Notes under the pieces: model-generated
The model's input: only the letters and a program-made list of their open reading frames with translations
Databases searched by the model: none
Told to the model about the DNA's origin: nothing
Translations under genes and position numbers: made by a program
Origin: Physcomitrium patens
Lineage: Eukaryota > Streptophyta > Bryopsida > Funariales > Funariaceae
Direction of reading: 5' to 3'
Length of the DNA stretch: 64,000 nt
NCBI RefSeq assembly: GCF_000002425.4
Contig: NC_037253.1
Span: 187,169-251,168 of the forward strand
Part shown: positions 22,853 to 34,900 of the stretch, in pieces
Layout of the letters: each line of letters opens with the position of its first letter
How positions within the stretch are numbered: position 1 is the first letter of the stretch

Positions 22853-23789
22853 TGTTTAAATGACATATATAAAATCACCATTGAAGAATCATATAGAATT
22901 TGAAAGATTTAATATATTTAATACCATTATATAATAAAATATTATATATGTATATTTTAATATACGGTTTATTAAAAAAAATTATAAATATCAAATGAAC
23001 TTAAAATGTAATGATTTTAAACTTGTATTTCTATATGTTACAATATTTCATAGCTAGAAGAATTATCACACAATAGTTAAAATACCATGCTTAAAAAAAT
23101 CATTTTTTTACTTTATTTTTTTTTATATTAGTTAAGCAATAACATAGATAAAAAATGCTAAAAAAATTCAATAAATTATTGTAAAATTTTATTTTATAAA
23201 TAAAATATAAACATGAAATAATTTTTAAACTGAGTATTTCTACCATTAATAAAAGTATAAGATTTTTAATTTTTGGATTTTTTATTAAAAAAAACTTTAT
23301 ATATATATATATATATATCAATAAAAATAACTTATATATAATTATCATTAAGTTTAAAATTATTGCCAAATAAATTTAAAAAATCTTAATCCTTTAATCA
23401 TATTTGATGTGAGTGGATATCCAAGTAGAATAGCATTGCGAAATTTATTTATACAATATTACATCTTTGACTACTTTCAACACTAATGATTACAAAATGT
23501 TAATAATAAAAATAAATAGAATAAAAAATATCACATGTCATGCTCTATATTATTTAAATTTGGAATAATTTCATAATATTTTTATCAACTTAGTATTTTT
23601 TATTATTTTTTATTCAAAATAATATCAATTATTTTCTTAAATTATAAAAATTATCAATTTTTTTTATAGATTAATTATAATAGAATATTTAAATTATATG
23701 TATATATATATATATAGTAATATGATCCTATTCTATAGCTTTAATTGAATTACATCCTTTTTCCTATAGTGGAACATCTTTTCAGTACT
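22853..23789. other. AT-rich DNA between the two gypsy elements
   Basis: Very AT-rich DNA with (AT)n runs near 23300 and 23700. The 5' LTR and leader of the second gypsy element would be expected here, but I cannot recognise them. They have been lost or have decayed past recognition. Confidence 0.5.
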
Positions 23790-24532
23790 AGAAAACTAAG
23801 AGTTGCCCTGTTTGAGAAGTTTGATGGCTTAAGATCTAAGTTTTGAGAATTTATCAATCAAGTATAACTTAAGATTGAACTTCAATCCCAAAGCTATCCA
23901 AATCTAGGATCACAAGTTAGATTCATTGATATATTTCTTTTAGATTCAACATTATTGTAGTTTTCATCTTTTTTTGAACAATAAGATGTAATATTAGATA
24001 ATTTAGAGACTTTTTTGGTGGAGTTTTGATCCTTATATGGAAAACATGATACAACCTATATTACAATCAACAAGATCCATATTTTGCAACAAATTAATCA
24101 ATCTATAATATAATATGCTTCACAATTTTGACAACTTATAACTGATATCAAGTGACATGATATTGTAATTATAAGCCAATTTCTTTATAGATTATAATAT
24201 GAGGTAAAGAAATTGATACTCAACTTATCTGATCATCAAACATTGACTCAAGCAATTGACTTTGCTTTGAAGTGTCACAATTGACTTTTCAAATTTTGAT
24301 CTAAGAGCCAGACAAGTGTGCCTTAATGTTATTATAATTTGATGGCAATACCAACTTCTCTTCAACACATATATTTGGAAGTAGAAGATATGTAAATTGA
24401 TGTAATATGTTTTTAACCTCTTATTGAGTAAGAAAAAACTCGTTGCCATGAAAAGAATTGTACTTATATTGTAGAAAATCTAAGCATATTGCTCAATATT
24501 ATTCAAATTATAAAATAAGAAGTACAAATGTC
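23790..24532 (+). pseudogene. Decayed gag of the second gypsy element
   Basis: A stretch reading KLRVALFEKFDGLRSKF, then stops, aligns with RVSLPDKFNGTRSKF of the intact Gag; NLETFLVEF aligns with NYETFLEAF. Near 24460-24500 LYCRKSKHIAQYY aligns with the zinc knuckle LYCGEEGHKVGNY, again with Tyr in place of the final Cys. Many stops and frameshifts. Confidence 0.8.
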
Positions 24533-24582
24533 AAAGAAGACAATATATTGGAAAACAAGTATGATTAGTTATAATAGGAACC

Positions 24583-27500
24583 ATGGAACTAGAACCTTGT
24601 ACAATAGCTAATGAAAGCCCTATTTTCTCCTCAAAATCTTTTCATTCTTTTGTATTAAATATTATTTTAGGACCTAAATATTACAAAATCTTTACCTTAT
24701 TAGATTCAAGAGCCTTAACATGTTTTATAAATGAAGAATTTATTAAAATATTTAGCATATCTTTAGTGAAAAAAAACAAAACCTATTCATATAGAAGTAA
24801 TAGATGGTTGTCCATTGTCTTCTAGAGATGTTACTCACAAAATTCTTCTTATAGAAGTAATAACCAATGGTCATAATAGCTTTATGGTATTTAGTATCAT
24901 TATATCTTCCTCTAATTCAATCATTTTAGGCTTATCGTGGTTAGAAAAATACAATCCTTGAGTAGATTGGATTTTTTGTACTCTTGACTTTTCTAAAAGT
25001 ATAACTAAGAGTGGAGTTAATCAAGTAAAAAATCACCAGTCTAGTACAATTAAACCTTTGTTTGTAGGTGCTACACCCATTTCTAATGGTGCAAAGACTT
25101 CAAATCATATTTCAAGCTAATATCAAAAATTTCAAGATGTATTTGAAAAAAAGAATGCGAATACTTTTTCAAAGTATTGTCCCTATGATTGCTCAATTGA
25201 CCTTCAAGAAGAAACACAACTGCTATTTGGACTAATCTATAATTTATCATAAAATGAGTTGGCTGAACACAAGGAATATATTAAAGAAAATCTAGCCAAG
25301 ATCTTCATACACTATTTCAAATCTCGAGTAGGAGCCGCAATTCTATTTGTGAAGAAAAAAGATAGATCATTGCAGATGTGTGTTGATTATCGAGGATTCA
25401 AGAAGATCACTATTAAGAATATGTATCCACTATCTTTAATATCTAGACTTCTTGATGAATTGAATCAAGCTAAGATCTATACAAAAATAAATCTACAAAG
25501 AGCATATAATTTGGTATGCATATAAAAAAAAAGATAAATAGAAGACTGCATTTTGAATGAGGTATGGATATTTTGAATTAATATCATGGCTTTTGGACTT
25601 ACAAATGCACAAGCAGCTTTTCAACATCTTATGAATGATATTTTTTGAGAGTTTTTGGACGATTTTATTGTCTATTATCTAGCTGATATCTTGATCTATC
25701 CTAAGAACATAAAAGAATATAAATTTCATGTTTGTTGTATATTATAAAAATTAAGAGATATAAGATTTTATGCCACGATAAAAAAAAATATATTCGTCAT
25801 TAGTCAAGTTGACTTTTTAGGTTACATCATTTGAAATGATGGACTTATGATAGATCTTAAGAAAGTTCAAACTATTATGGATTAGAAGATTCTAAAAATG
25901 GTATGAGATGTTCAATGTTTTTTGAGATTTGCCAACTACTATTGGATTTGCATCAAGGACTTTTTTTAAGTTGCAGCTCTACTTACATGTTTGACTTGTA
26001 AAGACAAACTTCGGTGGAATCAAGAAATGGAAACAATATTTGAAGCTTTAAAGATAGCCTTTGTTTTTGTACTAATCTTATATTGTGTTGACTTCTTGAA
26101 GGCATTCCTTATGAAAATAAATGCAATAGACTTTGCTTTAGATGCCATGTTATCACATATAAATCAGATGATAAATTTCACTTAGTAGCTTTTCATTCGA
26201 GGAAATTTTTAGCAATCAAGAATAACTATGAGATCCACGATAAAGAACTTCTTACAATTATAGATTCTTTTCAAGAATATCATCATTATTTAGAAGACAC
26301 TTCCAATCAAGTTACCATGTATATAGATCACAAGAATCTCAAATATTTCATATTAGCATGTGTTTTGAATTATTTCTAAGCTTATTGGAATATGTCTTTG
26401 TCAAGATTCGAGTTCAATATTACTTATTAGCCTAGAAAATAACTAGGTTTGTCCAATGACCTTTCTAAATGTTCTTATCTTACATCTAAAGAAAGAGATG
26501 TAGTCTTTGATCAACAACGAACAATTTTATTGAAGTCGAAAGAATTTCATCTTTGAGTAGTGAAATCAACATTGATTATTGATTCAAATTTTTTCAAGTA
26601 AATTCAATCAAATATGTATTTTAATCTTTTTATTCATGATATTAAGAATACTTCTTCTAAGTCTTATGATACTTATAAGTTTGAGTTCAAGAACAACTTA
26701 CTTTATTTCAAAGGATGTTACATATTCTATAAAAAAAAAGCACATTCACGTGTTCTTCAAGCATATCATGATTTTCCAACAGCATGACATTTTAGATACA
26801 ATAAGACTTTAGAACTAATATCTAAAAAATTTTTATTGCAATAAATGTAGAAGGTTGTAAAAGACTTTGTTCAATCATGTGACATTTATTGAATGTCAAA
26901 AACTCCTCGTCATCAAACTTATGGATTTCTTTAACCATTATCTATTTTAGAACAATCAAGGTCTTCTATTTCTATGGATTTTATTATGGATCTTTTAATC
27001 TCAGGTTCATGTAATTCTATATTTGAAATAATAGATTTTTTTACCAAAATGGCAGATTTTAAACTATGTACAAAATCTATTACAAGTAAAGAAACTTCTA
27101 AGTTTTTCTTTCATAATATCTATGGATATTATAGATTGTCGAAAGATATTATATTAGATAGGAAGACTCAATTTGTATCAAGATTTTAGAGTATTCTTTT
27201 TAAGATTTTAAAGTTGAACATAAAACTTTCTTAGGTCTTTCATCTTCAAACTAATCAACAAACAAAGTGCATAAACTAAGTTTTGAAGTAATACTTAAGG
27301 TATACCATCAATTATCAATAAGACTATTAGACAATCTTCTTATTATTAATAGAGTTTTTTTTATAATAATATAATATATTCTTTTACACAATAAACACCT
27401 TTATTTGTAAATTATGGTTATCATCTACGACTTGATACTTTTGACTTTTCAAAAATTGTTAATCCTATGACAAAAGATTTGACAAATTGTTTGTCAAAAC

Positions 27501-28020
27501 TACATGCAACAATGAAGATAAAATTTTAGGAAGCTTAAGAATGACAAAAGCTCAATGCGGATGCCTATCGAAAAGAACAACCACAATTCAATGTATGTGA
27601 CAAGGTATGGTTTTTTTATTGTAATATGAAGACTAATCATCCTTGTAATAAGTTGGACTATTGCAAGCTTGGACCTTTTTCTATTTGTGGATAAATCAAT
27701 TCAGCTGCTTATTGAATACATCTACTAGAATCAATGAAGATCTATTCTATATTCCACATGTTTCTTTTTGAATCATATAAGACTATGAATATATCTAGAA
27801 GAAGACAAGTCCAACCTCCTCTTATAGAAGTGGATAATTATAAAGAATTTGAAGTGAAAGAAGTTCTAAATTCATTGCAGTGCTAAAATAAATTAAAATA
27901 TATTGTCTATTGGCGCGAATGTGACATTAGTGAATGCACATGGGAACTAGCAAAGAATCTTATAAATGCAACAAAGGTAGTGAAGGCTTTTTATCAACAA
28001 CATCTATCAAAATCAAAATG
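24583..28020 (+). pseudogene. Decayed pol of the second gypsy element
   Basis: Remnants in order: protease (LLDSRALTCFINEEF), RT (25259-25525 is the longest open part; AFGLTNAQAAFQHLMNDIF follows near 25590), a catalytic box reading YYLADILI, and RNase H (about 25990-26350, with INAIDFALDAMLS). Then come integrase (MDFIMDLLISGS near 26974) and a chromodomain remnant (YWRECDISECTWELAKNL, about 27908-27960). Stop codons and frameshifts occur throughout. It shares with the younger copy the DSR protease site, a non-Asp residue in the RT box and Asn in the RNase H site. Confidence 0.85.
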
Positions 28021-28387
28021 AAGAATAGTAAGACTTTGCTATAAAAGAAACATGGTTCAAGGAAGATTGCATTCTAACTTTTATCTTTATTTGTGGTTTC
28101 TTTGTATTTGTGACACTAAGTAAATGGAGAACCAACAACTAGTGGATTCAACTTAAGAGCCTTTCTTTCTTGACCTACCGAACAAGATATGGCGATTGTC
28201 ACAACCTTCAAATTGACGCAATCGAGATGAAGATCCTGAAGAATGACATATTCTTCCTTGAATAGATAACGAGATACAATGCATTTGGTATCACAACCTT
28301 GGAAGGGACTCTCAATGTTTGGTGATTTTACTATAAGCAGAAACAACTCCTGATTGTGTACCAAATATTTTATTTAAAGGAAGTTAT

Positions 28388-28546
28388 GAAGGCCTCAACA
28401 ACGATCTAAGAATTGGGTGGTCTTTGCGCCTTGGTATGGGATACTATTGATGGTTGAGAGGCCCTATCAACCATCTTTAAAGAGAATAAAGATCAAAATA
28501 TGTGACGAATATAATTCACCGCATCTTAAATTTCTTCAACATATGA
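28388..28546 (+). pseudogene. Remnant of the chromovirus accessory ORF
   Basis: One frame reads GMGYY, stop, WLRGPINHL, stop, RE, and then a tail with RILNFF. This aligns without gaps to GVGHYHWLQGPINHLPRE and RQIFIF of the intact accessory ORF at 17243-17596. Just upstream GWSLRL aligns with AWSEIE. It ends about 43 bases before the LTR, the same place as in the young element (47 bases). Confidence 0.75.
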
Positions 28547-28588
28547 TGACCACTCCTTATGAAACTTGTCCCTAAAAGAAGAGTAATA

Positions 28589-29086
28589 TGACAAACATAC
28601 ACATGTAAACCAATAATTACCTATATGATTAGATAAAAGTAAATAAAAGTAGATTAATTCTATAATATCTTCTATAAAAGCTTCTTAGAAGCTTTACAAA
28701 TGCTACTTTGACTTTATAGGTGTCAATAATTGATTTTTTAGGTTAGAAACATGGTCAAAAAATTAGCCATGTACTACACATGTTAGTAGCTTGAAGAAAA
28801 AGCTAACTATATAGCGCACACATAGAAAACTTGCATTATAAGATAAGGCATATGTCTTGTAAAGTCAACACATATTAGAGGTCTTATAGAGCATTATCAT
28901 GTAGCCCTCAATTAGATAGTATATATAGAGGCAAGAGTGAAGCCCTCTTCATTCTTGTCAATTCTTTTCTTGTTTCTAGTCTAGATTAAAGAACATCTAA
29001 TTTCTTTGTCTTTTGACAATAATCATTCTAGTTTCCTTTTAATATACATACTACTTTATTTCTATTTTGTCACTTTCTTTTTAACA
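28589..29086 (+). repeat. LTR copy A, probable 3' LTR of the second gypsy element
   Basis: It starts TGACAAACATAC directly after a purine-rich tract and contains TATATATAGAGG near 28921. It matches two other places in the window in the same orientation: 47257-47719 and 63724-64000. Shared blocks are a GCTTC..AAGC region, the GCTAACTATAT.GC.CACA segment and GAGGCAAGA.TGAAGCC next to the TATA box. The right boundary is approximate. Confidence 0.7.
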
Positions 29087-30633
29087 CAGATTCCTTAGAT
29101 TTATGCATCTTTTTCCAATTCATGTCCTTGACAAATATATGAATTAAAAAATCTTAATTAGGAACAATAATTAACTGTGATATTTTTTTTAATATTTTTT
29201 AAAAAAAATTGATCTATTTTTAATATATAATGGTGCTTCAAAAATCTTTAATTTATTTAATAAAATCATTGTACGTATTATTCAGATTTTTAATTATTTT
29301 CTAATATAAATAGATTGTTTTATATTTTATTGTTAGAAATAAGTGATTGTACTTAAGCTTGATATAATTATTAGATAAATTTAAAAAATTTAAATTTTTC
29401 ATACGTATAAAAATAAAATAGGGTCCAAACTATTAGTTTTGATCAAATTTTTAGCCTTAAAACATTGATACATCAAATTTTATTATCAACATAAATTCAA
29501 TATTTTTCTTCATAAAAATAAAAATTCATATTTTTATAATAAAAATGGAACATCAAATTAATTTAACTTATAATTAAATTTGAAATTTTAACCTTCAAAT
29601 ATTATTTATCTTATGATTATTTTTATTTTTCTTATTATTTTTACATGGTTTTAGATTCCATATTGCATATGTATATATGTATGTTTATATATATAACTTC
29701 CTTTCATCCTTTTTTAAATTGATATTTTTATTCGTGTGTTTTAGGCTAGAAAAAACCAAAGTATGAATTTTGTTTTGTCTACACAGTGTAAATATTGCAT
29801 TACTAAGCACACATATTATAGAAATGAAATGTGGATCCACAAAACAAAAATTCTTTAGCATTTGTGAAAATTTTGTACAGTTTATTTTTGTCTTAGAAAA
29901 AAATGTTATTTATAATTTTAATGGTTATGGAAATATACGCATTTGATAAAAAATAATCATCTTGTAAAAGTACTTTGGAATTTTATTTCAACACTTTAAA
30001 AAAAATTATATACCTGATTTTAAGAATGTGCATTTAAATGATTCTGATTTTACTGTGAATATGGTTGAATGACCAACAGTTATTGTAGAAGTAATCATGC
30101 ACAAAATATCCTAGAAAGTATTTATCATAGTTTTGATTTTCTTGATAAAAAGTTACTTAATGAGATCGCAAAAGAAGTAAAGTTTTTAGACATTGTCAAA
30201 AAATAAAATTTTAAAAGATGCTATCATTTATTTGTCCTTCAGATAATCCGACATTCTGTATATTATCCATATTGTCTACTTTCTTTTAATTTTTTTCAAT
30301 AATGGTGGTAATTACATTTATGTTTTCTTCTTTTTATAATGTTGATCCATTACAAGTTGGTTTGGAATGTCAACTGTATATTGCACTTATGTATGTATAT
30401 ATATATATATATATATATACACATGCATATACATATACATATAGAGAGAGAGTCTTATGAAATCCTATACAATAAATAATAAGTAGCTGTGGTAATGTTT
30501 TACACGAATGACAAAACAGCAAACCCATAGAAGTCTATGCAATACACTTTTATATGTTTGTTTGTGGTATATATTTACTTCAAATTTAGTTTTAATTGGA
30601 AAAGAGATATTTCGATCACAAAGAATTCCAACT

Positions 30634-30664
<31 letters not shown>

Positions 30665-30810
30665 CCAATGAGGAGAAATAGTATTTAACTGGGGTTCACT
30701 TATTGAGATATGAATATGGAAACGTTGAATTTTGACAAGTTGATGGACCAACACACCACCCTCTGACTTCTCCACCCACACTAATTTGGAACTTGGTGTT
30801 CATCGTGGCC
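29087..30810. other. AT-rich intergenic DNA
   Basis: No protein similarity that I recognise. Contains (AT)n runs at 30395-30419 (continuing into CATATA repeats) and 30634-30660. The last 100 bases become GC-balanced as the RPS30 promoter is reached. Confidence 0.55.
30634..30660. repeat. (AT)n microsatellite
   Basis: Pure AT run of about 27 bases, some 400 bases upstream of the RPS30 start codon. Confidence 0.85.
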
Positions 30811-31059
30811 TGGATCACACAGGGCAAAACGAATGAAACTGGATCCGCGACATTCATCCTCAACAGCCCAGCTCATCCCTCCATCCATGGATGAATATTT
30901 TCCTATTATTTCATTCGTTGGGGAAATTAGGTCTTGGGGGTTTCAGGGGGTATTCAAGGCACCGCGGCTTCCTACGAGGGCCCTCTTTCGCTCGAGTCTG
31001 CATTGCTCGCGCTCACGCACCCTCTGTGCCGTTGCTTGCACGCCCTCTCGTCTTTCACC

Positions 31060-31520
31060 ATGAGTACGTCTCTCTATATCCTACGTTCTTTTCTGAGTTT
31101 TTTGGGTACAGTGTTTTTTACAGGTTAGATCGTCAAGTTCGGTAGGTTCGGAATCACTTGGTTTAGGGTTTATTGTTGTTGATTGGCCTTCGAATTCAAC
31201 CTTTGCAGGTAAGGTTCACGGATCCTTGGCCCGTGCCGGGAAGGTGCGTGGTCAGACTCCCAAGGTCGCGAAGCAGGACAAGAAGAAGAAACCGAAGGGT
31301 CGTGCTCACAAGAGGATGCAGTACAACCGTCGGTTTGTGACTGCAGGTGAGTCTGTGGGGTCTTGATATTTAGGGTTTCATTTAGGTTTTCATGTTGCGC
31401 CGCAATTGTATTTCTATGTGAACATGGTCTGACACATATTGTGATACGATGTCTTTTCGTGGCTGTGATGTAGTTGTTGGATTCGGCAAGAAGAGGGGTC
31501 CCAATTCATCTGAGAAGTAG
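31060..31520 (+). CDS. Small ribosomal subunit protein eS30 (RPS30)
   Basis: eS30 is a very basic protein of the 40S subunit. Three exons (31060-31063, 31209-31346, 31474-31520) join to exactly 62 residues, the length of plant eS30. Exon 1 contributes only the ATG and one base, so the start codon is separated from nearly the whole coding region. Its donor is GTACGT, and the splice gives [13 protein letters not shown], where most homologues read [13 protein letters not shown]. The rest matches the family: [11 protein letters not shown], the Lys run [19 protein letters not shown], and the end [13 protein letters not shown]. As in other plants there is no N-terminal ubiquitin-like fusion. Intact. 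Confidence 0.95.
31162..31171. promoter_or_regulatory. Telo-box in RPS30 intron 1
   Basis: TTTAGGGTTT, the complement of the AAACCCTAA telo-box. This motif is typical of promoters and first introns of plant ribosomal protein genes. A second copy lies at 31369-31378 in intron 2. Confidence 0.5.
31369..31378. promoter_or_regulatory. Telo-box in RPS30 intron 2
   Basis: TTTAGGGTTT, identical to the motif in intron 1. Confidence 0.4.
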
Positions 31521-31549
31521 AGTGTGATGTTGCCTATTCAACGTGGCAT

Positions 31550-31919
31550 GTAAGTGTGCTATTTTACTTTACGTGCATTTACTCCCGTTTAATTAGCTAG
31601 TCGAACGAATGTGACGCATTGGAGAGACCCTAGGCATGAGTGTTAGTTTAACATAAAGAGGGTTTGACGGCTAGGACTTTTGATTAAGCTTAGGTGGCTG
31701 CCTGGGGTTCTATTGGGAGAATTCGAAAGAGCCTCATGCTATCGAAAATAGAACAATCAACCGGAGCATATTTGTTTTTACGGGAGCAGCGGGATCACAC
31801 TGGACTGCTTTGTGATATTTTAGCGCTGTCCTAAATGTGTGAATCTCTGAGTACATTTCAAGGAGTATTTGATGACTTCGAGTTCCGTCTAACTTTGTTT
31901 TTCATATTTGCATCTGCAG
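31550..31919 (+). other. Possible intron in the RPS30 3' untranslated region
   Basis: A strong donor (GTAAGTG) lies 30 bases after the stop codon, and a good polypyrimidine/acceptor (CATCTGCAG) ends at 31919. Splicing here would leave the stop within about 30 bases of the junction, too close to trigger nonsense-mediated decay. Based on splice signals only. Confidence 0.4.
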
Positions 31920-31989
31920 GCCATGGGCTAGGTTCGCAATCATGGTCTACGTAGTTTAATTCCAGCGGCTGTTATGTTTCCGACCTTAG

Positions 31990-34900
31990 AAGGAAATCAT
32001 ATAACATGATCATATCAAGGAAATTTGTCCTTGATTTCATGTAGCTTGGTTGAAGTCTGGCATTTTGATTATCATGATTTCATTTGACTGGTTTTCAACC
32101 TCTATCCTTGTGTTAATGCCGAAATTATTTAAAGTTTTCGGAAATTCGCACTGAACCATGAAACAATCTTTGTTGCGTTCTTTTTCTACCGTGTTGTTGT
32201 TGTTGTTGTGCTTTGTCTTGCTTTTAGTCACTGATGATAGACCCTTCGTACTGATTCTACTTTGGAACCAATATTGAAGTAGGACTACGGGGGTTTGCCT
32301 CACTTTTTTCATTGATATTGAAGTCGCTGGTTTTTGAATGTCTGCCTTGCTTCAGCACTTTCCGTTGTTTAATTTTTTAACTCCATTACAAATTAGCTCC
32401 AGCCGGACTGTTGGTGTGTGATAGTTCCTCAGCTAATATTTACAGTGGTTTTATATGTCATAGCCAATGAGGTGTCTGGAATATTGATTTTTACATTTCA
32501 CTTTGTATCTAATCAGATACGGAACTACGTGGACAAGGTGTTCTGTACGATATACTAAACGTGCCTTGGAAAAAGATCTTTATCGAATATTACTCTACAC
32601 ACCTTGGTCGAAGTCTGTTAATAGATGCTCGACGATAGAGAAGTGGATGTGGATCAGTTCAGCTGTCCTATATTTCCCGATCATATCGAATGCCTCCGCT
32701 GTGTGAATATAAACTACCTCGTTGCAGTGTCTGTTCAATAGCTTTGTACATGATTTCTTAGACGATGGAATATATGGGGATCCACTTTGAAGAGTCAGTT
32801 TCCTATCCCAATTGTCATTCCTGAGTGGTGCTTTCTCAAGTGGAGTAGATCCAATTTTGTCCTGAGTGGAGGCTTGAATAGCATTACACATGAAATGAAA
32901 TTGTACAGTTAAGCCGGGGAATGCCAAATACACAGTCACATGTTTGTGAAAGGCAGATGGGTGGATCTCGTGAGGCCATTGCGGAAAGTTCCATGTGATC
33001 ATATCACATGCAATTGCGTTAGATTCCCCACTTTTCTTTTGATAACAGGCAAAACGAAACACGAAACTTGTGGTAGATTCAAAGTATGTTTTAGATAAGT
33101 TGGTTGTGTAACGAGGAATGAGTGAAGCATTTGGATTGTGACACTTGTGGTATAAAAAATTCTGCTAAACCCACATTTCTCTTCTTCATTAGGTCTTCTA
33201 ATACATCAACCATGTTGTGTAGCCACATGAATTGTATATGATTTGAACTCCCTTTTCGCACTTCGTGTCTCCTTCTGTAGGCAAATTTGCATGCGAGCGC
33301 GCACAAAAGTTAACTCCAATTAACCTCACATACAACGTTGCTCAAACAATCTGTTACAGAAATGTTTCTAAACAAACATGTCATGCCATCTTTAGGATTG
33401 CTGGTGAAAAGACTCAAGATTAGCAGTTATACTATAATGGCAATTCCAGTTGGCGAAGTCGCCTCAAAAAACCCCTTCCATCAGTCAATGTACTATGGTG
33501 GAACGACGTCAATGACGAGGATCGCTTCCCACGTTCTTCTAAGTCCCCCTAGTCATTTGAAATGTTGCACTGCATGTACCCACACTACAAATTTTCATTG
33601 TAAGTTCTTCTTCCATACAACATTCTAATTGTTTGTAGAATACTAGATGAGTAAGGAGGGTCATTCTGATAGTGGTAAATAAACACTGCTGGAGAATCTA
33701 GCTTCCCTCAGCTACGTGAACTTGATTATTAACCTTGGCTCTATAATGTTAGAATAATCACCAAAATTTTGAACAAAGTGACGCGTATTCAAATCTCGTT
33801 GTGTGATTAGAACAGCAGCACTGACATCCAGGAAGACCAAAATAACACCCACACTACTAAGCAAGCATAGGACTAACTGACAGGCCCAGGCCAGAAAGGA
33901 CCTCGATCAGGACCTGACATATGGACGGCGGTTCTTCTTCTTCTATGCCCCCCCGTGGTGAAAGGGAAGCAGTGCGGTGGTGGATGACCGTGGCGGAGGG
34001 CCTACTGCCAATGCTGATAGACTTGGGGGGTGGGGTGAGGCACTGACGTGAAGACGTTGGCATGATGCCATCCAGCCAGGATGTCGTCATCGCTGCCGAT
34101 AAGAATAGGCCTCTTCATAAGTCCCTCCCCCCTCCCCTGCCCGGATGAGGGAGTTAGTGTCCCCCTGCCTGCCCGGATGAGGGAGTTAGTGTCCCCCTGC
34201 CTGCCCGCCTGACCAAATGGGAAAATAATGTGGACATGCGGGTGGTGGAGAACTTGTGTGGCAAACTGGAGACGACGTAACTGTAAAGGAAGGAAGGGAA
34301 AGAGAGAATATGAGGTCATGTGAGCATTATTATTATGAGCTCATTTTTGCATGTTCTCATCAGATTCATGGCATCACCATCATCACTCCCCAAGGCATCT
34401 TGCAGCTCCAGCTACCCAATTTCCATTTAACACTCACTCACTCACTCACATAAGAAAAATATGTGAGTGCATGCATGAGACTTTTTAGAAAAAGAGGGTC
34501 TATTTTATAGGAAATTGGCCAGACACAAGGTTTTTATACCAAAGGGAAAAGTCGGCGCCTTCTACCAGCCACATGAGCTCACCGAATGAGAACATGTATA
34601 TATATATATATATTTCTTTCTTTCTCTTGCGAGACTCCAGACGGGCAGGTCCCAAACTACCAGTACCTCTTTTCACACTGGCACAACTCATGGCGGTTGG
34701 TGAGGGAGGCGGGCAGCTGCCGGAAGCTCCTGATACCGTGGAACCACTGCCGTGGGGGCGGCGGTGTGTAATCTCTAAAACTGGCTGGCGATAGTAAATT
34801 TCTTAGTTTGTAGCATCATTTTGACCGAAACATCAACACTCATGGAATCTCGTAAGGGAAATGCTGGATCTGTATGTACTTACACACACCCATGTATGTG

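Larger units (their letters stand above)
23790..29086 (+). mobile_element. Old, decayed Ty3/gypsy chromovirus related to the 16.9-22.8 kb element
   Basis: Translation in shifting frames gives gag, protease, RT, RNase H, integrase and chromodomain remnants in order. They match the younger element segment by segment, for example VFQKKNADM / VFEKKNANTF, CVDYRGLNKITKKN / CVDYRGFKKITIKN and MDFIMDLPSS / MDFIMDLLIS. The copy has drifted strongly toward AT and contains dozens of stops. An accessory-ORF remnant, a purine tract (AAAAGAAGAG, about 28574-28583) and an LTR at 28589 end it. The 5' end is not recognisable, and the left boundary given is where gag homology begins. Confidence 0.88.

Noticed and set aside
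28116..28364. 82-codon minus-strand frame
   Set aside because: It lies antisense to the decayed 3' part of the second gypsy element and has no similarity of its own.
32595..33062. 155-codon minus-strand frame
   Set aside because: It lacks an ATG at its start, has no family features and overlaps several other frames.
34137..34207. Direct repeats considered as a CRISPR-like array
   Set aside because: The two units are contiguous with no spacer, in a eukaryotic genome; a simple tandem duplication.
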